Assembly (NCBI GenBank): GCA_003427395.1
Contig: BFEA01000559.1
Location: 671,630-735,629, forward strand
Reading direction: 5' to 3'
DNA length: 64,000 bases
Source of the DNA: Chara braunii
Taxonomy: Eukaryota; Streptophyta; Charophyceae; Charales; Characeae
Shown here: piece after piece, positions 8,700-21,117 of the stretch
How positions within the stretch are numbered: the first letter of the stretch is position 1
Layout: each line of letters begins with the position of its first letter
Position numbers and translations under genes: made by a program
Notes under the pieces: generated by a model
Seen by the model: the letters and a program-made list of their open reading frames with translations, nothing else
What the model was told of the DNA's origin: nothing
The model's database searches: none

Positions 8700-11600
8700 G
8701 AGGGGTCGCCTACTATTTGCTGAAGCGAAGGGCAACAACGCCTGTCACTCGCTGCGCCCGCTTCTGAGGTCCTCAGCGACCGGAGGCGTGATAGGGTCTA
8801 AGCTGCCCGCCGAGCCCTCGCTTAATAACCGACTCGAATGCACACGGGATTTGATCCAGTATCAAATTTAAAGTTGTAAAGAGATAAAATAAAGTCACTT
8901 TGACAAGGTTACAGGTTAGGGATCCTCGCTTTAATTCTCTCTCAGTTTCACGGCTCGAATGTCATATTTGGAAGGTCGTTACTGAGGTTAAAGATAAAGA
9001 TAAGCGAGGGAGGGGTTTTACTTGTCTTTCACGGCAACAATTGGGCATTTGTCAAAGCTCTGTTCAACCCAAAGGGGCACATAGAGTATTACTCAGCAGC
9101 AAGTGTATGGCCTTCACTTAGGGCCGTCTTAGCCACTTCGTGCAAAAATTTTGATCCTCAGTCAACAATTTTCCCAGCCCTCACCCGAGACTATGTCCTC
9201 AAGCGCCAAGAGCCCAAGTTAGAAGTGCTTCCCAGCTTCGAGTCATTTCAGATTGCCTCGTACACAATTTTGAGGCTCTTGTGAAAGAGTTAAGTCATCC
9301 AAGTTGAAAATAGTCTTTTTTCCTTTATTGGTAGAGAGAAGCACGTATATGATCACACCGAATATCTGTGAGAGTTTCAGGCGAATGTCAATCCTAAATT
9401 GAGATAACAATTTCCTATTGATTTTCGATTTACCATAACCTTCTCCCCGCTCCCTGCTCTATCTGTGTGATTCGTAACAAACAACACAATTGTTGGTCGT
9501 TATGAACTACCACTTATCCAACAATCTGATCATAGTTTTTAGAACCATTTCTTATAAATTTTGCAAACGGCGTCTCAAAACCTCACAGGGGGAACACACA
9601 CAGGCTGGCAGAGAAGGAAGGCATTCTCTCGTCATCAATAGTCCGTGAAGCGAGAGCGGTCAGTTCTCCAATACCCCTTTCACCGTAGCAAAAAAATTAT
9701 TCTCACAGCTAATCAGCAGGCAACTGCATGAACTAAATCAGCTTGCTCGTGATCGCTTGCATAGTTTCCGCCGAGTGTCTCGCCCGAGTCTGGAATTTAG
9801 ATAAAACCCTAGAGGTACAACCGAAACTCGTGGCTAACCCCTGGTGTTACCATCGAGGCTGAACCAAATACTGTTTTGTCAAGTTCTCACACTACGCTGT
9901 TTGAACTGCTGGCTAGAAGGCGCAACATTCATAGCGAGTACGTTTTAGAGCACGATCATGGAACAAATAAACTCTTAGAGGTTAACCCATTGAGATTAGT
10001 CAATCAATAATGCATTGGAGAACAGAGCGGCAGGGGCTCCTTGTTGTTTAACATTTCAATAGCCAAACTCTTTCCCGCTGTCTTCTTCCCACGTTTCATC
10101 GGTAATCTCCCTTCGTAAAATCCAATTTCTCACTAATTACAAGGCTACAACCCTTCGAATCGGATGTTTTGACCGAAGCACTGAAGCGAGAGTTCATTCG
10201 TTGGTTCCTGTGTCTGGGTGCAATTGAGCACAAAGGGCGTAGGTCGCGAGAAGTTACATTATGATCCTTATTAGTCACTCGACTCTGCTAGCCCGTAGCA
10301 GACATGTCCCGTTTCCTCACTGATTTTTTTATTTGAAGTTTGATGATCACTGACGCCCTTGAATATTCATAAGCCTTTGCTATTCTGGAGTCTCTCAGTC
10401 GTTGCTTGTGAGGAAACTCAGTTGTTGGAAAGGAGAAGCGATAAATACGCGTTAGCGGATGCTTTACCGTTTCGTGACTCGAACATGGCCAATGCCTGTT
10501 AGCGGAAGCTTCATCGATTTCTGATGGTTGTGAGAGCACTCTCGCCTCCAACTTTTTGGCGAGGCCTTGTTCTGAGCCCCACGATGAGGGGTTTCCACCA
10601 CCCACACTCCTAACCGGATGCTCTTCCGTCAAGTCGAGTGCGGGGTTGATCACAGACTAACCAACCCCTCGTTCTCATTTTTCAACCCTGCCCTCTCCCA
10701 TTTCCTCATGTGTCAGGCCTGCTTCCCTCCCGTTCTGACCAGAAAAGCTTATCTGTTACCGTCCAATCTGTATCTAGCACGATTTGATGAAAAAGATCGC
10801 CCTTCCGGTAATCATAAGCACTTAAGTAATAACATGACTCGTGCGCTGTTAGATTCATTTGTCTATGTCGGTCGTTTCACTACCTCAACCCGTATGGTAT
10901 GTTAACACATGGATGCATCCAGCCGACTTTGGGACTAGTTGTGCGAGAGAAGTTCCGCTTTCTTCGCTTGACTTCTCGGCAATTGTTCCCTACTTTCAAT
11001 CGGTTGCACATTAACACACTCTCTCACACACCTATACTTACAAGATCTCTGTCGCTATATGGTCGCTCTCTTCAGCACGGCCAAGAGGTCAATCTGTCCG
11101 CGTGCAACTCTCAGGCTGGTTTATTCTCTAGAAAACCTCTTGGTGGGCTCGTTCAGTCGTCATCTGGCTTTCTCACCCTCTCCTTCCTACTCTCTCCCTC
11201 TCTTTCTCTTGCCCCTCCAGCGGGACGCTAGCAGTAGGAGCTTAGTGGAATCAAGTAAGGCCCAGAGTTGGAATGGTTCTGACTACAATTTCGTCCAGAT
11301 AAGTTGGGCAAACAAGACCCATAAAGAAGATTCTCGCACCTCACTGGAGCCTGCCGCAACTGAGATTTGCATGCCGCGCATTCAAAAACTGAGTGGTCTC
11401 GCGTATACTCCCTTATAGCTTACCGGTTGACCCCCATCAGAGCTTCCGATCGAGCTTTGAGTAAGTTGCGTATGCTGTGTACACTTCCCTTGCTGCATCA
11501 CCTTATCGCGCCGTACCCACCCTCAACTTTACCAACCGGGCCATCTTAGCCCTGTCCGTAGTGCTAGAGGGCAAGGTACACAAAGCGCCCTTCCCCCATG

Positions 11601-13350
11601 CGCACTCCAAATTTGTTCCCCCCTCGTTTGCTCCGCTGGTCTGGCTATATGTGAACTGCAGCGCCGACCGTGGACCTCTCCCGACCAAAGGTACCTGCAA
11701 AATCAGGCCCAAAAGCCCTGAACAGCGATGGTACCGACGCAGTGGAACCCAAGCAAGCTCAACGGATCTAACAGCAGGGCCAACAGTGGCGCCGAACCAG
11801 TTCCAGTACCAGGAGCTCATGCCACAGACCCTACGGGCATAGCCATAATTCACCCCAACTGAGTTAAGAGTCGTACCATTAGATCAATCATCGTGACGAG
11901 ATAGATCGTGTCGTGGTTGTAGTCGAACCAGTAACATTACCAAAAAATAATAAACCACGGAGCAAAAATCGTACCCTCCAGCACAAGCGTCGTACCTGTA
12001 TCAATCAGCCGCCATACCAGACCCATACCATACATCGAACCAGTTGCCGTATTGAAATAATGGGGCAGGCTGCAGTGTTTTGTCCCAGTACCATGCCAGT
12101 GTCGTTCCAGTTCTGAGCCTGCGTAATTGTTTCGAACTGCAGTGGCCTTTTCCCTTGCTGTACCAGCTCAATGCCAAATAATATACTTGTGTCGCAAATG
12201 TACCATGCCAGTACCGTACAAATGACTATTCCGTACCTGCTCCGAACCAGTGTACCGTGCTCGTTCCAAACCAATGTCCGTACCAGAATAATAGTGTCGC
12301 CTGTCCCCAAAGTCGAGCCGATGACCGCACCATATCAACCAAGTCGCAGTAACAAGAAAAACAGCCCCACTCACTCAACAACACTCCGGGTATAGGGAGG
12401 ATAATGATCAGATGAATCAGGCAAAATTCAGCAAGGGTTTACAGATATCGAAACTAGTTTGAATCTCTGGACGTAGGGCAAATAAATAATTTCTGGTTAA
12501 AAATTCATCAAAGATAATTTTGATAAAATCTCATTAAATATTAAATAATCATTTGTTTCCTTCCCTTTTATCATTTTTATTTTTTTTATTCATTTTTAAT
12601 TTTTGTTATTAGATTTAATAAGATTTGAGGGTTCATTTCCCCACCAACTGGTCAGCGTAAGAGGGTCGTGCCAAGGCTTACTACCAAACCCTCGTCCACA
12701 ACTGGCCGCTTCGGAAATAGCCTCGGAATAGACGAAGAGGGCAGGCGCCAAGCGTGGTAGAGGCAGCGGTTCATCTCATTGATTTTAAGGGTTGATTCCC
12801 GTTGCTGACGCATGGTAATTCAGGGTTGCTCTAACGAGCCCTAATCTCCCACGACGGTTCCAACAAGAATACCCGACAAATCCTAATATGTCCCCATACG
12901 TCCGGTGGCCGACCGGTCTGCGGCTGCCCGACAACGGGTTGCCCCTCTTTTGGGGTCTTGCTTTGTTGAGCTTAGTTGGTCGCGTTAGTGATAGATCAAA
13001 TGGGAAGGGTCAGGCCGCCAATTTACAATCATGGTTCAAAATTAAACCGTTAGTTCCCCAGCGAAGTGATGGAAGGGGAAGCACAGGTTCAAAAAGCCCG
13101 ATTTGAGAAGAAAAAAAATAATAAAGAAAAAAAACTTTGCAGAATTTCTAGCGCCGTGACTACTAAAGATAATGAGATCCAACGATCAAAAGCAGCGGCC
13201 CGAATTCAGGCGATATAACAAAACGTAGCCTTTTTGCAGTGGACCTCTACATGCCCTATCAGGCTATTTGCCTGTTCGGCCAATGGAACTATACCGTGGC
13301 TTGATCCCATGGTCTAGTCCATTCATAAACAACATATCAAAAAATTCTAA
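8700..13350. other. Gene-poor stretch
   Basis: No gene could be supported on either strand; only short chance-like frames occur. Between about 11730 and 12340 the sequence is enriched in degenerate TACCAGT, GAACCAGT and CGTACC words, as in an old, diverged tandem repeat. A plain intergenic/repeat-decay region otherwise. Confidence 0.5.
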
Positions 13351-13357
13351 AAAAAAA

Positions 13358-14141
13358 CTAAGTAGCAAATCCGGATATCCGGCAGACCAATTTTATCCGG
13401 AATTGTCAATCCGGATGAAATTTCCGGATTAATTCCGGATATGGAAAATTCGGCCCTGCACAAAATATTTTTTTTTACCGAAAAACTAGGCTACCAGAGT
13501 GGCCCGGGTCACTTGCCCGGCCGGGCCAAAATGATTAAAAAAAAATAATAATAATATATATTTTTAAATTTTATTTTTTATTTTAAATTTGATGAAGAAT
13601 TTCGATATGACCCTGAGGCAAAAGTTGTTCAGTTCAGTTTTCTGCATAACATAGTTTTTTTTTCGGAATTTTTGGATTTTTTTTTTTTTTTTTTTTGGGA
13701 CCTTGCCTAATCCTTGCACGGGCTGGCCACCCAGGACCCGGGCGGCCCGGCTGGTAGCCTAGCCAAAAAATTAAAATTCAAAAAAATCATGAGAAACATT
13801 AACTTTTGGTTTGAGGCCATCTTTGATTACTCAAAAGATATGAAGCTAAAAAATAAAACAGAACAAGAAAATAATATTTAGATAAAAAATTATAGAATTA
13901 ATTAAGCATTATTCCCTATCTTATCCCCTTTGAACCCTTTCAGGCCCTATCAAGCTTTTCATGAAATAGGAACAGTTCTATTGTATTTTCCATGCGCAAT
14001 ATCACTTTTTTTTCTTTTTTTTCTTTTTGCTTTTTTTAAGGCCTTTTTTTTTATCATCCGTATTTTCGGATGATCCTACCCCCGATCATCCAGCCAGATA
14101 ATCCGACCAGATTATCCGGCTAGATAACCTGTGCTACCTAG
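13358..14141. mobile_element. hAT-like element, CCGGAT-type ends, hosting another MITE
   Basis: Ends CTAAGTAGCA and TGCTACCTAG form imperfect terminal inverted repeats, with A-rich 8-bp flanks (AAAAAAAA and AAAAAAAC). Subterminal regions are dense in CCGGAT/ATCCGG palindromes (for example CCGGATATCCGG at about 13370). A weak inverted core lies near 13795-13840. The element at 13486-13762 is inserted in it. Non-coding. Confidence 0.65.
13486..13762. mobile_element. hAT-like MITE, CCCGGGC-type ends, copy 1
   Basis: 277 bp with terminal inverted repeat CTAGGCTACCAG, flanks CCGAAAAA and CCAAAAAA (7 of 8). GC-rich subterminal CCCGG/GCCCGG words and a central AT-rich core with GGCAAAAGTTGTTCAG and CATAACATA. 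A sibling lies at 27292-27572. Confidence 0.85.
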
Positions 14142-14149
14142 AAAAAAAC

Positions 14150-14226
14150 TTATGTTATGCAAAATAATATTTCAAACAACTTTCACCAGAGACTCATCTC
14201 AAAATTTCGTACCAAACATGAACGTC
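14150..14226 (-). repeat. Solo core of the hAT-like MITE superfamily
   Basis: On the minus strand this carries GTGAAAGTTGTTTGAAATAT and TGCATAACATAAG, matching the shared AT-rich core, but no termini are recognised. Confidence 0.5.
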
Positions 14227-14280
14227 AGGTAGAAGAAGAAGAAGTGAGAAGCAAGTGAAGACTATAATGAAGGTAATTCG

Positions 14281-15060
14281 GGCAGGCTGAACGTACCCTT
14301 AAGTTAGGGCGGTTCAGTCCTATGCTCGTAATAATACAAAGGTGCAGAGAGTTAGTATAAATCTACTTATATTTTCTCTTCTAAACACAAGGCAGGATTG
14401 AATGTCTCCCTAAGTTGGGTAGGTCTGATCACCTACCTAATAACAGAGAAACATATAAAGTTTGTGCAAGTATATTCATGGTTGTTTTCATATACTGTAG
14501 TTACGGAGACTAAGTGTACCCTTAAGTTAGGGCGGCTTAGTCATACATCGTTCGTACTTTGTTCAGGCAGATCAGGCGTACCCTTAAGTTAGGGCGGTCT
14601 GGTCATATTGTCTTATGTACCTAAACTTGTTTAAGCTAACTAGGCGTACCCTTAATTAGGGCGGCCTAGTGATATGCTCTTGTTGTTGATGTTATGTAGG
14701 TTGGACGTACCCTTAAGTTGGGGCGGTCTGACCACTCGTCGTTCGTACTTGTTTTAGGCAGGTTAGGCACACCCCTAACTTGGGGCAGCCTGATCCTATG
14801 CCCTACGTAACTCTGTTTAGAGCTGACTAGGCATACCCTTAAGTCAGGGCAGTCTAGTTTATGCTTCATGTCGTCAGTTAAGCAGAAGTCAAACGTACCC
14901 TTAAGTTAGGGCGGTCTTGTTATATGTTTTATGACTAGAGTTCATGTGGTGTTGGGCATACCCTTAAGTTAGGGCAGTCCAGTTGTATGTACCGTTACTT
15001 GTTTACTTAGGCAGGTTGGACATACCCTTAAGTTAGTGCATTGTCTGATCCTATGCCATA
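14281..15060 (+). repeat. Tandem hairpin array, 62-63 bp period, 11 units
   Basis: The core CCCTTAAGTTAGGG (CCCT/AGGG stem) begins at 14296, 14407, 14519, 14581, 14649, 14710, 14773, 14836, 14898, 14961 and 15025. Spacing is 61-68 bp, with two double-length gaps of about 111. Flanking arms differ between units yet still pair: CTGAAC/GTTCAG in unit 1, GACTAAG/CTTAGTC in unit 3, ACTAGGC/GCCTAGT in unit 5. Function unknown; no coding potential. Confidence 0.9.
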
Positions 15061-15426
15061 GGTAAAGGGGTCTACTAAGGGAAAAAGAAGGAGTGATCTA
15101 ATGAACTACTCAGGTTAAACTTATGTGGGATTGTGAGAGATCTTTGCTTACGCATGCTTGTCGGTGTCTGGTTGATAGGTTAGTTGTTTAGGTGCTCGCC
15201 AAGTGCTGGAGCTATAGGTAGATGAGATGGATGATGGGAGGGTGAACTTGGGATGAAGATAGGGCTGACCGTGCTAGGAGTTAGGATCAGGGCTAGCCAC
15301 ACTCTCATCGAGGTTGTGCGGGCTATCATTGATTCTAAGTCATCGAGCAGGTGTCAGAAGATAGTCCCAAGTATAGCTTGTTTTGTTTTTCTGTCTTTCA
15401 GCCTTGTATAAATCTTGACAGCCTCC

Positions 15427-15552
15427 TGTTCCTACGGGAAGCGCTGCCGAAATTTCTGCAAATCTGAAAGAGTTGGTCGTTTTCGGACTCGTACAAATTC
15501 TGAAAAGGCACTTTTCCTATGGGAAGCGCTGCCGAAATTTCGTAGAATTTGA
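15427..15552 (+). repeat. Two 85-bp spaced copies of a GCGCTGCCGAAATTTC element
   Basis: CCTACGGGAAGCGCTGCCGA and CCTATGGGAAGCGCTGCCGA occur 85 bp apart, each followed by AATTTC and a similar tail. The rest of 15060-17940 shows no supportable gene. Confidence 0.75.
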
Positions 15553-17940
15553 GGAGTTAGAATATTTTTTCCGCCAGGAGTTACTTAGCAGATTCATCCA
15601 GCATACAGGAGATGTTCAGTGACTTGGTACTAGTAGAGGAGCTAGATTACGAATCAGGGAGTATTCCCCTTTGTGGCATGAACATAATAGTGTTTCATTT
15701 TGGCCTGTACTGTGATGTAGGTTTCCGTATTTCGCCTGAAGGTTTGATCTGATCAGCCTCATCCTTCCAGGGGATCACTTTTCTGTTATCACTGATAACA
15801 GGTCGGTTGCCGATTCGTCGGTTTTGCGACTCAACTTTCCCAGTTCTCCTGCCTCTCAACCTAAGGCCTTGGCCCTTGCCAGGATTGTGTGTTTCTTTGG
15901 GTTTTCACCCAATTTCTTTATAAATGGTCATTTCTTAAAAAGACTTAGTACCTTTGTTGAGGATTGGTGGGGAGATGGTTGGGCTTATGTGCATAAGGCA
16001 GGGTGTGAGCTGCAGAAGGTTGGAAAGTTGACCACTTTAGTGTGTGTGATGTTGTGTGAATGTTGTGCGTATGATTGCAGGTATGTATGAAAGACTCTTG
16101 ATTGAGTCTTGCTAAGTGATTATGCTTGGATTCAGATCTGCAAACCACACAACTGTCGTGAGAGTGAACTATCCCACAACCCTTTGTTTGAGTGAGATTG
16201 TTCTTTTCCCATCCTGAGAAAAAAAAGGATAGTCAGAGTAAGCATACGCTCGGGTAACCCTTATAGGGTTATGCGACCGCACGCTTACATTGCCCCCTAC
16301 TCACAGATTTTATCTGGTCGGACGTTAGTCTCAGGCCTGGAGTTCAAGGTCCTTGTCCATGACGTTGATTTACTTGTCGTCCTAGGGAAACAGAAGCGCC
16401 GCAAGGAGGAGCGGTTGTCCCCCAGCAACTCGGTCCAGCGGGCGTTCGTATTTTCCCCTACCAACGTCAAGTACTCTTCTTTCTTTTTTCCTTGTTTTAA
16501 ATTATCTTGGTGGAACGATAAAGTTCCGGGCGGAAGGATTAGCGTGTCGCTGGTGATGCACAAGACAACTCACCACCACTCGGAATCCCTTCCTGCCCTA
16601 GGGACCATCTCACCCCGCACCCTTTTGGGCACCTCAGGGTGCAGAAGATGGTAAGGCCCTCAGGCCAGTTTTGCGCTCGCTAAGGGTTACCTCCCTTAGC
16701 GCGCACTTCAGCCGACGCCTGCGCATCGAGAGCGACCCCATGGCTCAAACGAGGCCACTCAAGTATAGGCACCACGCTCTCGAAAGTTAATGGGACGAGC
16801 GAAGAGGGCAAGAACGCGTTATGGCCAGTAGACCTAAGTTTCGGCAGCGCGAAACGACGCGTGGGCAGGGTATCAGTCCTAGCCGGCCTATGGGGATCTG
16901 CGTATGAGCCTCCAACGTCTCGAACATCGGGTTGCCTATGGGTCGGAGTTTGGGCATCATCCTCACGCATCTTCCGCGTTGGCCTACCCCTTCCATTTGG
17001 AGCGGCTATCAGACTATCTGCGGTTGTTTCCTCCTTGAAGTTTTCATGGTTGGACGTTGTAGTCCGTGGTAGTTGTCAAAGTTAAACCCTTTGATTTCGG
17101 CTACCACGACAGCCCTGAAGCTGTATACTCAACCCCTCTGCACAGGGTGCAGAAGAGGGTGTGGTCTTCAACCGCGCATGGCGGTTGTCTAGCGTTGAGA
17201 AGATAACCCCTCAACGCGCTTGTCAGCCGACACTAGAGTGTCGAGGACGACCCTCGAAATTGTCAAGGGACGCGCTGCTACGACTACTACGTAATACCCC
17301 ATCAACGCGAATGCTTGCGTATGCCCGCATGGCTGACCGATATAAGGACGCCATGCGTTCGCACGACTCTTATACAAAAATCCAGCGCGCAATACCTATC
17401 TGAGTCTCTCGGCATGAAGTTATGGGTCGGATACTGAAGGGACTAGGAGGTTGTTGGTGGCGTTTGTTTGTGTTCCTCCCTGTGTCGTATGTTTGTGGGT
17501 GTAAGTCTTGTAGTGTAACGCGTGGTGTGTGCGATGCGTCCTAGTCGACCGACGCTGAGTCGCGTTTGGAACCTCAGCCCCCCAGTACGTCGATTCGCGT
17601 GCGGGTTCGACTTCCGGGCGTTCGACCACGCGTACCCCCTATGCTACAGCGAACGAGAAACGCCCTCAGTTGGGCCACCTCTGCAATTGCATACGAAAAG
17701 CTTTCGCATGTGGTTCAGTAGCTCGGCGGGGATACGCCCACCTAAGGGATGGTGACAACTCCCGCAGGTGGAGGTAAGTAGTGCCTCACGTGACCCTGTC
17801 CTGTCGTAGGGGCTCGCGGGAGGTACGGCTTGCGCACTCGGCCGGAGTGGCAAACGCTCTCCGCGACAAGTCCTGCAAAATTCTGCGTGACGCGGCAGGG
17901 AGGGTCCCCGTGCGGGACCGATGCGCTTGACACCGTGCTA

Positions 17941-18246
17941 TGCAACTTTGTGATATTGAGGTATGATGTTTGCAAGAAAGGACGAATGATATTTTATGTT
18001 CTTATGATCAAATTCCTTAAAACTGATGGGTTAGATGTGAGAATCTATGACTTAGTAGGTCAAAAAAAAAAAACGAATTATCATGAGTGTTTGAAGGGGG
18101 CACATATACACTTTGTAAGGGTGAAGGAATTGTTTGAGGAACTATATGAGAAAGTAACTTAGAGGGCACGAGTGGGACGATTTGATATACTCTCATATTT
18201 CATAATCACCACTGACTTTGAAGACAGAAGAGATTGGATGCCTCTT
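17941..18246 (+). pseudogene. Coding remnant 5' of MITE, unknown
   Basis: A frame ending at 18162 changes at about 17941 from GC-rich noise to normal-looking coding composition (Leu/Lys/Tyr/Glu-rich, about 74 codons, TAG stop). The AT content matches the coding-like stretch beyond the MITE at 18255-18594, so an old gene fragment split by the insertion is possible. No domain recognised. Confidence 0.25.
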
Positions 18247-18254
18247 CTGGAAAC

Positions 18255-18594
18255 CTGCGTAGCACGGCGAACTTGTTCGCGCCCCTTCACGTTCGCGCGA
18301 ACAACTCGCGAACATGTTCGGGCGAACATATTTTTTTTTCAATAAAAAAAAGAAGATATTTTTTGGTTTTGGATTTTTAAATCATGATTGGTTACAAATT
18401 TGAACATGAATCCCAGTCAAAAGTTGCTTGTATTATTATTTTACATAACATATATTGTTTTCAGATTTTTCTGAGAATGTGTTTTTGTTTTTTAAATATT
18501 TTTTATATTCGCGTTCGAAGGGTTTTTTACGCTTGTTCTCGTTCAGGCGAACATGTTCACGTTCGCCTCCGAACGCGAACACGGTGCTACGTAG
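18255..18594. mobile_element. hAT-like MITE, CGAAC-type ends, copy 2
   Basis: 340 bp with termini CTGCGTAGCA...TGCTACGTAG and exact 8-bp duplications CTGGAAAC at 18247-18254 and 18595-18602. It is closely similar to 3564-3890 along its whole length, including the core CAAAAGTTGCTTGTATTATT and the GAACATGTTC subterminal words. Confidence 0.9.
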
Positions 18595-18832
18595 CTGGAA
18601 ACTATTGCGATGATAGGGAAAGTAAGAGAGAGTAACTGAATGGTGAGAGTCAAATCTTTACTCTTGAATATTGTTGAACACAAATTTAATATTGTTAATT
18701 ACATGCACCAAAAGATATACTTCTCTTGATGCTACTCGGGATGCTACTTGGGAAAATTGAGCAGATGACTTAAGCTGAATTGAGTAGAGAACAGATAACA
18801 ATGAAAATATTGAGAAAACTATTCATGAATTT

Positions 18833-19167
18833 ATGAACAAAGAAAATGATGGAAATTACAAGGCACCAAACCTTTACAAAAAAAGTTTGTGGCATGAAGC
18901 AGAAAATTGTTCGGGTGAAAATTTTTATGCTTATATCTATGAAACGATTCTTGAGAAAAAGGAAGAGGAAGATAAGAAAGATTGGTATGTGAGAGTCAAC
19001 GTGGAAGTTCTGGTTGTCCATCAACTAGAGGAAAGTTCTGGTTCAAAAAATGAAAAAAAGATTGAAAAAAAAAACAGGGAATAAAATTTATTTATCCCTG
19101 AAGAATATGAAGGAAGTTATCAAGAGTTTGGGAAGATAATGGAAAAAGAAAAGATGAAAGAGTAGTA
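18833..19167 (+). pseudogene. Lys/Glu-rich coding remnant, unknown
   Basis: An 83-codon frame from ATG 18833 to 19084 is rich in Lys, Glu, Asn and Tyr. A one-base shift then opens a further about 28 codons (FIPEEYEGSYQEFGK...) to TAG at 19165. This pattern of good coding composition crossing a frameshift suggests a decayed exon. No family recognised. Confidence 0.3.
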
Positions 19168-20648
19168 ATCTGCGTTGCCACTGAAAAAATAAGTTAAAGG
19201 TTGGTAATGTCGCATTGCTTTATGACAGTTCACTAGAGCGTTAATGGACTAAACGTTTGAAGGTCAGATGACTTTGTCGTTACATGATTACATGTGAAGC
19301 AGAATATAAGGTTTATGAGATTTATGAGATGGATGACTCAAGAATACACGATATGGTATGAGGGTCACGGTGCAGAAAGTTTATCTTCAAAGATCATGAT
19401 TTGGTTCTTAGGATGACCATGAGAAGAAGAAATGCAGTTGACTACCTGACAGTAAAATAGTCTCAAGTAAAAAAAACAACTACAATTTAGTAACATCTGT
19501 AAGACAATACGACTGCAGACTCTTGTTATTTTTTGTTGTCGTTTCAACAATTCATTTTCAATTCGAGGAACTACGAAATAAGTTCTCAAACATTATATAT
19601 TATTTGATTATGATTCAAGTTTCTTGTTTTTGCAAATATTGAGTAGAAGAGAGCAAGGTTATCACTAAGAGTAAAGTACTGTCAACTCGCGAGTATCGAA
19701 TCTCTAAGATGAAAAGTGGTTGTTGGATGCAACTACATCAGGAGATGATGAGGCTTCAACTTCCTTAGTTTGACGTTGTGTTAAAATTAAAGGAGTTATT
19801 GACAGTGGTTTGACAAGATGAAGGAAGATGCCTTTTCGGGACCAGTATCTCAATATTTCTTTGCAGTTGGTAAAATGTCTCTTTGAAATTTTTCAGATGA
19901 GGAAAAAGATCTCCATGCGATTAGCACATTGTATTTCTTCGAGGCTGACGGAAAATTTCTTGCAAATACTTTGTTGCTTATTGTTTTGTAACTGTTAAGT
20001 GCTTACTGTCACTCCTGAGACTGAAGGGACCTTTTTTTTAAAATGTTTTTTCACTTACTTAGGGCATGGGTAGTCTGCTTGTGAGCTTACTATGATTGTT
20101 GTTTGCATGTGTTTTGATTTTCTTCTTTAACCTAAGATGTCATTGATTGTCGGGACTAGCGAAAGCCTCATAGCAGTAAGTTTCAATTTGGTGGGGCAGA
20201 AAATCTCTGACTCGAGTGTCGAATTCCGTAGTTGACCGAGGCTAATCTCTGAGAGCCTGACCTGCGAAGTCAAAAGAGGTCAGCTGGAACCCCACCACAA
20301 TTAGGAGATGCAATTCAGTGGGTTAGTTAGAGCCCGAATCGGAGTTAGACCGGTTCTTGTGTTTGAAATCTGGGCGGGGCTGTCGGCGCTATAAGCCAAA
20401 AATTGGTGGGTGAGCCGGACCCCGACCGTTGTGGTCAAATCTGGGCATAGGGCAGTTGGAATGACAAGAGGTCCACTGCTTTAAGGTGACTAGACCCTTT
20501 GTAGTCTGGGTGTCTTGGCGTGAGGCACGCCGAATTAGTCTTTGTACTCGAGTGGTGGGTATGGTGATCCTGACTTGTAGGTAGGTTAAAAGGAGTTGTC
20601 AAACAAACGGTATGATTGGTTATGGTCTGAGGCGGGCCGAACAAGGAT

Positions 20649-20740
20649 TGTCAGCCTGAAGGGAAGTTTGTCGATCCTGACTAGTGGGGTTGTCAGGCTA
20701 AAGGGACGTCTGTCGATCCTGACCAGTGGTGGGTCGAAGC
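20649..20740 (+). repeat. Two-copy direct repeat, about 48 bp
   Basis: TTGTCAG(C)CTGAAGGGAAGTTTGTCGATCCTGAC-type unit occurs twice in succession. Stretch 19170-20640 shows no gene. Confidence 0.6.
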
Positions 20741-20938
20741 TAAGACAATTTATAACTCTTGGGTATGATATTTAATACGTATTTATTTATTTATTTGCTT
20801 ATTGCGATATTTTAATTTATTTTATTTAATTACTGCTTGTCTATCGTTTGTCAAAGAGTTTGTTTGCCGAGATCTTGGTTGGTTGTTTATGAAACTTGTT
20901 GTTTTGCGAGTTTGAGCAGGTTCACTTAAAATACCAAG

Positions 20939-21117
20939 ACTCGAGAAAGAAAAAGGGGTTCGGTATCCCCTTCGTTTATCTGAGAAGTTGAGGAGACGCT
21001 TGACTCATATCAGAGAAAGAAAACGGGGTTTGGTATCCCCTTCAGTAGTCTGGAAGCTGAAAGCACACTTTACTCAATCGAGAGAACAAGAGAGGGGTTT
21101 GATATACTTCATCCCCG
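20939..21117 (+). repeat. Three-unit hairpin repeat, about 69 bp period
   Basis: Units contain GAGAAAGAAAAAGGGGTTCG/GAGAAAGAAAACGGGGTTTG with the hairpin GGGGTTCGGTATCCCC. The third copy is eroded. The rest of 21118-23496 shows no supportable gene. Confidence 0.65.
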
